A stretch of 64,000 nt of DNA, taken from the NCBI GenBank assembly GCA_025454815.1, contig JALONR010000005.1, positions 21,660-85,659 on the forward strand, in the 5' to 3' direction. The position numbers were made by a program, and so were the translations under genes. Source of the stretch: Bacteroidales bacterium (lineage in GTDB: Bacteria; Bacteroidota; Bacteroidia; Bacteroidales; VadinHA17). This document shows positions 49,547 to 57,022 of the stretch, piece by piece; within the stretch, counting starts at the first letter, position 1, and every line of letters begins with the position of its first letter. The notes beneath the pieces were generated by a model. It was given only the letters and a program-made list of their open reading frames with translations. It was not told the origin of the DNA and did not search any database.

Positions 49547-51772
49547 ATGGAAACAACCTCAGCAAAACGGCGATTTGGTACGGCACCTGTATATTTCACG
49601 GCTGTCTCAACCATCCTGGGAGCAATCCTCTTCCTGCGATTCGGGTTTGCAGTTGGAACCCTCGGTTTCTGGGGCACTCTTCTGCTGATAGTAATGGGAC
49701 ACGCCGTGACAATTCCCACAGCACTGGCTCTCTCGGAACTTGCAACAAACAAGCGGGTTGAAGGTGGCGGGGAGTATTTCATCATCTCGTGGTCATTCGG
49801 TCTTAATACCGGGGCCACAATTGGCATAGCGCTCTTCCTGTCGCAGGCAATCAGTGTTGCCTTTTATATCATCGCCTTTACGGAAGCATTCCAGTTTTTC
49901 TTCGATTACGCAGTCCAGCGCTTCTCTGTGGTGATACCCAGGCAGGTGATAAGCCTTCCCGTGACATTTGTGCTTGGAATCATAATACTGCGGAAAGGAT
50001 CAAATACCGGGGTAAAGATGCTTTATGCCGTGGTTGCCATCCTGTTCATCACGCTGCTTCTCTTCTTCCTGGGCAAGCCTGCTTCCGGAAGCCTCGCCAC
50101 GGGTGAGATGCCGCTGGGCGATATCCGCAACATGAGCGATATATTCATTGTATTTGCAATAGTTTTTCCCGCTTTTACCGGCATAACGGCCGGTGTAGGG
50201 CTGTCAGGTGACCTTCGCAACCCTGCCCGGGCAATACCGATGGGGACAATCCTGGCAACATTTACCGGTCTGGTTGTATATATCCTGGTGATCTGGAAGC
50301 TCTCCGTCTCGGCCACGCCTGAAGAGATGCTTGAGAATCAGCTCATAATGGGGAAAATTGCACTGGGCGGTGCAGTAATTGTACCTCTCGGTCTGGCGGC
50401 TTCAACAATCTCCTCTGCACTCGGCTCTGTGCTGGTTGCTCCCCGCACACTCCAGGCACTGGCCAATGACACCTCCTTCCCCTCAATGAGACTTAACAGG
50501 TGGCTTGCTGCCGCAAGAAGCACTGACGGGGAACCGGTGAATGCAACCATTGTTACATTGGTAATCGCATTCATCTTCGTCACCCTCGGAAATGTAAACG
50601 CCGTTGCAGAGATCATCTCCATGTTCTTCCTTGTCACCTACGGGTCTCTCTGCCTCATTTCATTCCTGAATCACTTCGGCTCCTCGCCCTCATACCGGCC
50701 CTCATTCAGGTCAAAATGGTACCTCTCGCTTACCGGATTTGCCGTTGCACTTATTGTAATGTTCAGGATCAATACACTATATGCCCTCACCGCCATAATC
50801 CTTATCGTAATAATATATTCATTTATAAATCATTATCATAAAAACCGGACCGGCCTCGAATCGCTTTTTGCCAACACCCTCTTTCAGATCAACCGTAACC
50901 TGCAGGTTTACCTGCAAAAGTCGGAAAGCAAACGGAAACAAAAGGAATGGAGACCGGGGGTGATATGTATCTCGAAGGACTCATTCAGGCGGGAAAGGGC
51001 CTTCAGACTCCTCAACTGGATCTCATACAGTTATGGATTCGGAACATACCTGCACCGGATTGACGGATACTATTCGAGGGCAACCAGCAAACAGGCTGCA
51101 GAAGAGCTGGAGAAACTCATAGAAATCTATGAGACATCCCATAATCATGTCTATGTTGACACCATCATTTCACCCTCATACACCTCTGCCATAGTGCAGG
51201 CTATACAGGTGCCGGGCATTTCAGGGATGGAAAACAACATGGTGGTGTTTGAATATGACAAGGAAAACCCGGAAAACCTCGGTGAGATAATCGAGAATAT
51301 CCGGCTGATCAAAGCCGGCAACTTTGATATCTGCCTCCTTGCATCCGCCTCAAAGGATATGAACTACAGCAAAGGCATACATGTGTGGATCGATTTCAAT
51401 GAGCCGGAGAACGCCAGTCTGCTCATTCTCCTGAGCTTCATCATCTCAGGCCACCCGGACTGGAAGAGGTCGTTCATTAAGGTATTCTGTACCTGCAAAC
51501 CCGGACAGTCTTCAAATATACGCGGCGATTTGTCGGAGCTGATCAGATCCGGACGGCTTCCGATTACGGAGACAAACATAGAGATCATTGAAGTGATGCA
51601 CGGGAACTCGGTCAAGAACCTCATCAATGATCTTTCATCCACTGCCGCGATGGTGATGACCGGGTTCAGGCCGGAAACGCTTAAACATAACGGTGAAACC
51701 ATACTGAGCGGTTATGATGAGACCGGCACCATTCTGTTCGTCAACTCCCAGTACCAGAAGGAGATTGTATAG
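49547..51772 (+). CDS. APC-superfamily transporter resembling cation-chloride cotransporters (SLC12-like)
   Basis: 12-TM N-terminal half (FGTAPVYFTAVSTILGAILFLRFGFAVG; FAIVFPAFTGITAGVGLSGDL) and a large soluble C-terminal half. Start reassigned to ATG 49547. Confidence 0.82.
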   Translation: METTSAKRRFGTAPVYFTAVSTILGAILFLRFGFAVGTLGFWGTLLLIVMGHAVTIPTALALSELATNKRVEGGGEYFIISWSFGLNTGATIGIALFLSQAISVAFYIIAFTEAFQFFFDYAVQRFSVVIPRQVISLPVTFVLGIIILRKGSNTGVKMLYAVVAILFITLLLFFLGKPASGSLATGEMPLGDIRNMSDIFIVFAIVFPAFTGITAGVGLSGDLRNPARAIPMGTILATFTGLVVYILVIWKLSVSATPEEMLENQLIMGKIALGGAVIVPLGLAASTISSALGSVLVAPRTLQALANDTSFPSMRLNRWLAAARSTDGEPVNATIVTLVIAFIFVTLGNVNAVAEIISMFFLVTYGSLCLISFLNHFGSSPSYRPSFRSKWYLSLTGFAVALIVMFRINTLYALTAIILIVIIYSFINHYHKNRTGLESLFANTLFQINRNLQVYLQKSESKRKQKEWRPGVICISKDSFRRERAFRLLNWISYSYGFGTYLHRIDGYYSRATSKQAAEELEKLIEIYETSHNHVYVDTIISPSYTSAIVQAIQVPGISGMENNMVVFEYDKENPENLGEIIENIRLIKAGNFDICLLASASKDMNYSKGIHVWIDFNEPENASLLILLSFIISGHPDWKRSFIKVFCTCKPGQSSNIRGDLSELIRSGRLPITETNIEIIEVMHGNSVKNLINDLSSTAAMVMTGFRPETLKHNGETILSGYDETGTILFVNSQYQKEIV

Positions 51773-51965
51773 TCACAGGCAGCCTGTTGAGATTCCTGAT
51801 CACTACTGTGCCTGCCGGGCCTAACGGAAAGCCGGCAAAAAAATTTTGTTGATAACTTGTTAAAGTTTGAAACATTTATCCCCTTCGCCGAGTATAAAGT
51901 GAAGTCGCATCAGTTAAATTTGGTGCGATGATGACTAACCTCGCAAATATTTTGAACAGGTGCCT

Positions 51966-52346
51966 ATGAAAAAACATTTACCCGGAATTGTCTTGTCATC
52001 AATCACTTTTATCCTTCTGGTCATTTCGCTGACCAGTGTGTCCGGACAGACAGGAACAGGCCAGCCGGCTGACGGAAAGCCTGTAGTCCCGGATTCAGTT
52101 GCACAAAATCTTGCTGAAAGGATAAAAATTTATCCCATTCCGGTCAAGAGTGAACTGATTGCCGACAATATAGACGGGGTAACAATGATCGAGATCTTTG
52201 ATGTTACGGGTAACAAGTGCATAAATGAGGTTTGTGACAACCACAACCAGGTGATCATTGAGGTTTCACAGCTGCGCAAGGGCATTTATTTCATAAGGTT
52301 CATCTCGCCACGCGTCACCATTATGAAAAGATTTATCAAGGAATAA
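51966..52346 (+). CDS. Small exported protein consisting essentially of a T9SS type A C-terminal sorting domain
   Basis: Signal peptide MKKHLPGIVLSSITFILLVISLTSVSGQ; IYPIPVKSELIADNIDGVTMIEIFDVTGNKC...LRKGIYFIRF...MKRFIKE. Confidence 0.78.
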   Translation: MKKHLPGIVLSSITFILLVISLTSVSGQTGTGQPADGKPVVPDSVAQNLAERIKIYPIPVKSELIADNIDGVTMIEIFDVTGNKCINEVCDNHNQVIIEVSQLRKGIYFIRFISPRVTIMKRFIKE

Positions 52347-52372
52347 CCGGCACGTTCTTTTTTTATACACTT

Positions 52373-52402
52373 ACCGCCCTGGATCTTCGGGGCGGTTTTT
52401 TT
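52373..52402 (+). terminator. Intrinsic terminator
   Basis: ACCGCCC-TGGATCTTCG-GGGCGGTTTTTTT. Confidence 0.85.
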
Positions 52403-52488
52403 GTCATCCGGCCAGCCAGATCACCCTTATGAAATCATTAGGTGCTTGCGCTATTTGTACGATCGCAGATCGCAAATCGGAACTCCAT

Positions 52489-53595
52489 TTATTCCTCCCC
52501 GTTTTCCCTTTTCAACCTGTGATAATTCTTCAGCATCTTACCAAAATGCTTTTCCCTCCTTCGTTTCTCAGCAACGGTGGTTGTATATCTTTCCTGTTCC
52601 TTCATCATCTTCAGGTAGTTTTCATACGACTCCCTGTCGATGGTCCCTTTCTCAACCGCCTCCAGCACCGCGCACCCCACCTCATTTAAGTGCCTGCAGT
52701 CAGGGAACCTGCATTCCAAGGCAAACCGGAGAATATCTCCGAAGGTGGTGTTCAGCCCTTCAGCATCATCTGTCAGTCCCAGTTCCTTCATCCCCGGGGT
52801 ATCTATGATGATACTGCCGTTTTCAAGAACAAAGAGTTCCCTGTGTTCTGTCACGTGTCGCCCTTTATTGGTGCTGGTGCTGATAGCTCCTGTCCTCAGG
52901 GCCTCCCTCTGAAGCAGGGTATTAATGAGTGTGGACTTACCCACCCCCGATGATCCGATTACACAATAGGTAATTCCCCTTTTCATCATGCTGATCACCT
53001 TGTCAATACCTTCCCTGGTTACGTTACTTAGCATAATATGCTTCACGCTGCTCTCACGTTTTTCCAGGGCTCTGACAACTGCGTCCATCTCATCCCTTGT
53101 GACGAGATCTGTCTTGCTGAGTACGAGAAGAGGTTCAATTCCGGCTGAGTAGCATACTGTCAGATACCGTTCGAGCCGGTTTATATTGAAGTTGTTGCTG
53201 ATGGCCTGGACGATGAAGGCATAGTCAATATTTGCCGATATTATCTGTATCTCTCCGGGTTTGCCCACTGCCTGACGGGTAAGCAACGACTTCCTGGGCA
53301 GAATCCCATTTATGACAGCCTGGTCAGGGCCGTAGGGAGTAATTGTCACCCAATCGCCCACAGCAGGGAAATCCCTCCTGGAAACGGCTGAGTACCTCAT
53401 GTTTCCGGTTATTTCCGCATCATACTCGTTTTTTCCGTCAGACACTGCGTATCGTTCCCGGTGCTCACGTATCACCCTCGCTATAAGTGACGGATCCCCG
53501 GGGTTTTTCATGATATAATTCTCCAACTCAGGAGTAAGGCCCAGTTCCCTTAGCCTTTTTCCAGGATGTCCTGAATTGTTTTTATCTGAGATCAT
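52489..53595 (-). CDS. rsgA: Ribosome small subunit-dependent GTPase A
   Basis: Circularly permuted GTPase: LSKTD, GSSGVGKSTLINTLL, IDTPGMKELG; zinc-binding CRFPDCRHLNEVGCAV. Confidence 0.94.
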   Translation of the reverse strand: MISDKNNSGHPGKRLRELGLTPELENYIMKNPGDPSLIARVIREHRERYAVSDGKNEYDAEITGNMRYSAVSRRDFPAVGDWVTITPYGPDQAVINGILPRKSLLTRQAVGKPGEIQIISANIDYAFIVQAISNNFNINRLERYLTVCYSAGIEPLLVLSKTDLVTRDEMDAVVRALEKRESSVKHIMLSNVTREGIDKVISMMKRGITYCVIGSSGVGKSTLINTLLQREALRTGAISTSTNKGRHVTEHRELFVLENGSIIIDTPGMKELGLTDDAEGLNTTFGDILRFALECRFPDCRHLNEVGCAVLEAVEKGTIDRESYENYLKMMKEQERYTTTVAEKRRREKHFGKMLKNYHRLKRENGEE

Positions 53596-54323
53596 TTCCG
53601 TAAAGCAAGGTCAAGGGTATGGTTCAGAAGTTCGGGTCCGCCGTGTGAGCCATGCCCCGGGATGACTGTTTCTGCTCCGGGGAATTTCCTGATAATCCAT
53701 TCCACAGTTGATGCATACGCATCCGTGTCACCGTCTGCAGTGTTTCCCAGGTCCCGGGAATCGGCGCTCTTGCAGATGCAACCGGGGAAAAGGATTCTTT
53801 CCGAGGGGATCCATACAACTATATTGTCCATGGAGTGTGCGGCACCGGGAAAGTAACAGATGATCTCTCTTCTGCCGTGATTGAGCGTAAGTGAGTCAAT
53901 AAATGCATGATCAGGAACCGGGAGGTTTTTTGCCATGGCGATCTCCCGCGTGAGTCTGCCGGAGTATGAATTAACCTTCCTGCTCTTCAGGTAGCCGAGC
54001 CCGCCCATGCAGTCCTCATGCCAGTGGTTCGGGACAAAACCTTCTATCCTAAGTCCCATCTCATCCTCCAGGAAGGATACCAGCAATTCGGTCAGGCTGT
54101 CGTTCCAGGGTGTATCAAACAGATAAGCCTTATGCCTGTCAGTGTATACCAGTCCGTTTGCCGGTACACGTCCATAACCAGGCAACACCGTGTACGAAAC
54201 ATGAATCAGGGCATTTTCAGATATTCTTATAAGCTCCAGGTTATCTGAGATTTTAATTGTATCCTGAGACCTGACTGCCTGTTGCCCGAGGAAAATGACT
54301 ATAAATAAGATGACTTTCTTCAT
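53592..54323 (-). CDS. Subclass B1 metallo-beta-lactamase-like protein (CfiA/CcrA-like)
   Basis: Signal peptide; NHWHEDCMGGLGYL (HxHxD), GAAHSMDNIVVWIP, FPGCICKS (Cys ligand + Lys), DLGNTADGD, IPGHGSHGG. Start reassigned to ATG 54323. Confidence 0.88.
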   Translation of the reverse strand: MKKVILFIVIFLGQQAVRSQDTIKISDNLELIRISENALIHVSYTVLPGYGRVPANGLVYTDRHKAYLFDTPWNDSLTELLVSFLEDEMGLRIEGFVPNHWHEDCMGGLGYLKSRKVNSYSGRLTREIAMAKNLPVPDHAFIDSLTLNHGRREIICYFPGAAHSMDNIVVWIPSERILFPGCICKSADSRDLGNTADGDTDAYASTVEWIIRKFPGAETVIPGHGSHGGPELLNHTLDLALRK

Positions 54324-54357
54324 TGAATGAAGTGATTGGGGAGCCAAAATACAAAAA

Positions 54358-54380
54358 AATGCCGCATCAGGTGCGGCATT
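54358..54380 (-). terminator. Intrinsic terminator for the 54402..54794 gene
   Basis: AATGCCGCA-loop-TGCGGCATT, with a T-run on the minus strand. Confidence 0.75.
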
Positions 54381-54401
54381 AAACATTGGTGAATAACAGC
54401 A

Positions 54402-54794
54402 TCAATCCCTTCCGAACAACCTGACAACGGCCTTTCTGCCTCTCAGGGTGTTGGCGTCATACCAGAACTCAACGCTTTTTACTACCCGTTCGTCACCGGC
54501 AAGGTCAATGACCCTTGAGGCACCTCTTGCAGGAATGGTGTTCCTCAGTTCTATCTCCTGCCTCCGGCCGTTTCCGTATATAACCACCACCCTGTGAAAA
54601 TCAACGGATGCTCCCTTTACCCTGATCTGCAATGCATTCAGGTCGCCCCTGGCTGCCGTTACCATTATAATATCATGATCAATCCTGTCATTAACGACTC
54701 TTTCACCCAGGAATTTCCAGCCTGCTCTCTGACCGTTCAGGTGGAATGCGGATATGATCAGCAACAATGCAAGTAATGATAGTCTTGTTTTCAT
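54402..54794 (-). CDS. Small exported protein, DUF2541-like
   Basis: Signal peptide; WKFLGERVVNDRIDHDIIMVTAARGDLNALQIRVKGASVDFHRVVVIYGNG. Family from recall. Confidence 0.6.
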   Translation of the reverse strand: MKTRLSLLALLLIISAFHLNGQRAGWKFLGERVVNDRIDHDIIMVTAARGDLNALQIRVKGASVDFHRVVVIYGNGRRQEIELRNTIPARGASRVIDLAGDERVVKSVEFWYDANTLRGRKAVVRLFGRD

Positions 54795-54885
54795 TTTTTT
54801 CAGTTTTTGTTCCCGTTTGACGATTCAAAAAGTAAAAGGTTTAACGCGTAATGAACCTGAATGTTCTTCAACTTCATAGCCACAT

Positions 54886-54922
54886 AAGAAAGAAAGCTGC
54901 ATTTTATGCAGCCTCTTTCCTT
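54886..54922 (-). terminator. Intrinsic terminator-like hairpin
   Basis: GAAAGAAAGCTGCATTTTATGCAGCCTCTTTCC palindrome downstream of the minus-strand YciI-like gene. Confidence 0.6.
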
Positions 54923-55070
54923 GTTTACCTGAAACCAACCAAAGGAGATTTTTATTCATCTCTTATAATATAGACGGAGAAACTCAGGAAAAGTTTACAA
55001 ATAGGCGGAAAAAAAATTCACATACCCGGAACTGGCTGCATAATAGCCTGGTATCATGATGGTTTTACCG

Positions 55071-55529
55071 TTACGGTTTTCTTTTCTGAAGTTTCGGGTG
55101 TATCTCCAGCAGTAACGGCATCGCAGCAGTGCCGTACCACTGATACATCTCAGTGACAAAAATCCCGTTTGTGACTGTCGGATCACCCCTGACCAGTTCC
55201 TCTGCCTCTTCTATTGTTCTGACATCAGACAAAAACAGTCCGCGGTACTGGTTGTCGTTGGCTGAAAAAGGCCCGGCTGTCACCAGCTTCCCCTCTCCCG
55301 CAAGTTTATCCATATTTGAGAAGTGTCCCCGGAACAGACTGTCACGCAGTTCCTTGTCCTCAATTTTTGCAGGACCAGATTTCAGGATCACCAGGACATA
55401 GGTTTTCATTCCGAGGTCATCAGCACCGAGTTTCGCCGCAAGCGCCGGGTCATATCCGGGTTGTTCTTCCTGTGAGAAAACCATAAGTGAGGAAGTAATG
55501 AACAGAGCTGCTAAAAGGATTCTTCTCAT
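55071..55529 (-). CDS. Exported YciI-family protein
   Basis: Signal peptide; YVLVILKSGP...FSNMDKLAGEGKLVTAGPFSANDNQYRGLFLSDVRTIEEAEELVRGDP. Confidence 0.8.
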   Translation of the reverse strand: MRRILLAALFITSSLMVFSQEEQPGYDPALAAKLGADDLGMKTYVLVILKSGPAKIEDKELRDSLFRGHFSNMDKLAGEGKLVTAGPFSANDNQYRGLFLSDVRTIEEAEELVRGDPTVTNGIFVTEMYQWYGTAAMPLLLEIHPKLQKRKP

Positions 55530-55615
55530 AACTCAAATGTTAGATGACACATAGAATAACAAACAATATTCTTTTAAGTTTTTCAGGATCAAAAATGAGT
55601 CTTAAGAATTTGGAT

Positions 55616-55623
55616 TATATTTG
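55616..55623 (+). promoter_or_regulatory. Candidate -7 element (TATATTTG) for tRNA-Ser
   Basis: TAnnTTTG match about 33 nt upstream of the tRNA 5' end; no convincing -33 box read. Confidence 0.4.
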
Positions 55624-55655
55624 CAGCCGCTATGCCCGCAGGCTACAGCGAGTCA

Positions 55656-55742
55656 GGAGAGATGCCAGAGTGGTCGATTGGGGCGGTCTCGAAAACCGTT
55701 GTCCGGGCAACTGGACCGAGGGTTCGAATCCCTCTCTCTCCG
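55656..55742 (+). tRNA. tRNA-Ser (anticodon CGA)
   Basis: GGAGAGA/TCTCTCC acceptor stem, anticodon loop CTCGAAA, long variable arm, GAGGG-TTCGAAT-CCCTC T-arm; CCA not encoded. Confidence 0.93.
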
Positions 55743-55881
55743 CAACTGATAATACAGGCCGTACTGCTGGAAGGCAGTACGGCTTCTGTTTTTTTAGAAC
55801 TTCGCCGAAGGAGCTTGCTCATGAAGCGAAGGAATGAAAACAGAAGTCCATGCGCCCCGCGCATGCCTGTATTGTCAGTTG
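55743..55881. repeat. Self-complementary multi-hairpin element directly downstream of tRNA-Ser
   Basis: Outer arms CAACTGATAATACAGGC (55743-59) / GCCTGTATTGTCAGTTG (55865-81), one mismatch; inner GCCGTACTGC/GCAGTACGGC, CTTCTGTTTT...AAAACAGAAG containing CTTCGC/GCGAAG, and CATGCG/CGCATG. Confidence 0.8.
55758..55795 (+). terminator. Intrinsic terminator of tRNA-Ser (part of the element above)
   Basis: GCCGTACTGC-TGGAAG-GCAGTACGGC then TTCTGTTTTTTT. Confidence 0.8.
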
Positions 55882-55935
55882 CATGTTCCCCAACAAGGGA
55901 TAACGACTGCAGGGAGTAATCCCTCTCTCTCCACA
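55855..55935. repeat. Copy A of ~81-bp diverged direct repeat (left flank of AT-rich insert)
   Basis: CCCCGCGCATGCCTGTATTGTCAGTTGCATGTTCCCCAACAAGGGATAACGACTGCAGGGAGTAATCCCTCTCTCTCCACA; about 64/81 identical to 59062-59142 by hand alignment. Confidence 0.8.
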
Positions 55936-55947
55936 GACAAGATCATT

Positions 55948-55980
55948 AATCGCTTGTATATTAATATATTACAAGCGATT
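55948..55980. repeat. Palindrome at left edge of AT-rich insert
   Basis: AATCGCTTGTA-TATTAATATAT-TACAAGCGATT (11-bp arms). Confidence 0.75.
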
Positions 55981-56065
55981 ATTTTATATTTCATTCATGA
56001 TTACATACAATAATAGAGTATGACTAACTTATACTTGGGCCTATTTTCCCATTCTCCCAGGTATG

Positions 56066-57001
56066 TTAAACTTTTGTCAATCGATCTGAGATCATTTTTG
56101 ATGAAACGGCCTTATTAAAAGAATTACCTCCTTCACAATGTATCCCTACTACTTTCCCAGTTTCAACATCTAGTATTGCTGACCCCGAATTCCCCCCTAA
56201 TGTTGTGCAATCATGATGGATCATATTGCCATTTTTGCTCACTATTCTTCCAGGCGCTATTCGTTTAACATCATAGATATCTCCGAAAATCCTCTTCATC
56301 ACCTGCTCAATCCTTGGGGATACCCGGGAATCTTTCCAGGGATAACCGACCGTAACAATAACATCGTCTATTGAGGAATCGGCATTGAGTTCAAGCGGTT
56401 CGATATGTTCATCAAGTCTAATCCTGAAAAATGCAATATCTGGTCCCGGGAGTGGCTCAATATACAACGTTTCAATAAGCTCTATTTCTTTTTCTGAGGG
56501 ATTCGAATATTCCTCCAGGAAGTCAATTCTGGCCATTACCGTTTTGCCAAGGCTGTTTATTCTCCATTCGTAACCTTGTGAAGTAGTTTGGACAAAATGC
56601 TCTGCAACATGCCTGTTAGTACAAATTACACTGTCTTTCACCAGAAATCCTGTTCCAGCCCAATCGAGAGACTCATGATTTTTCAGCTCGATTCGACCAA
56701 CGCCGGAAACTTTTTTGCTTAGGCTACTGATGTAAGGTGATAGTTGAGAGTTCCATGTCTCACTTGGCGAAGGATTGAATTTATTATCCTTGATTAGGAA
56801 TGACGGACGATTAAAAGCCTGGATAATGCTTTCCAACACTGGATCTTCCTGACCTTTAGCGACCTCATTCCTAATGAAGCTTTTGATGTTGTTTTTTGGA
56901 AGATTATCCAATAATTCCAGGATCTGGACAGGAAATCTATGTTCAGTAAATCTGGCTTTAATCTCATCTTCCAATTCTGATTGGAATTGTTTTACCTTCA
57001 T
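56066..57001 (-). CDS. Trypsin-like serine protease with unassigned helical N-terminal region
   Basis: His: GTGFLVKDSVICTNRHVAEHF; Asp: PGPDIAFFRI; Ser: TLGGNSGSAILDVETGKVVGIHC. ATG at 57001; no signal peptide evident. Confidence 0.85.
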   Translation of the reverse strand: MKVKQFQSELEDEIKARFTEHRFPVQILELLDNLPKNNIKSFIRNEVAKGQEDPVLESIIQAFNRPSFLIKDNKFNPSPSETWNSQLSPYISSLSKKVSGVGRIELKNHESLDWAGTGFLVKDSVICTNRHVAEHFVQTTSQGYEWRINSLGKTVMARIDFLEEYSNPSEKEIELIETLYIEPLPGPDIAFFRIRLDEHIEPLELNADSSIDDVIVTVGYPWKDSRVSPRIEQVMKRIFGDIYDVKRIAPGRIVSKNGNMIHHDCTTLGGNSGSAILDVETGKVVGIHCEGGNSFNKAVSSKMISDRLTKV

Positions 57002-57022
57002 ATCATTTAACTTTATACGCAA

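Noticed and set aside
55643-55864. Minus-strand ORF (…CGERGIRTLGPVARTTVFETAPIDHSGISPDSL) over the tRNA
   Set aside because: It is the antisense translation of tRNA-Ser and its hairpin; the tRNA fully explains the sequence. The plus-strand ORFs 55544..55837 and 55632..55919 are rejected for the same reason.
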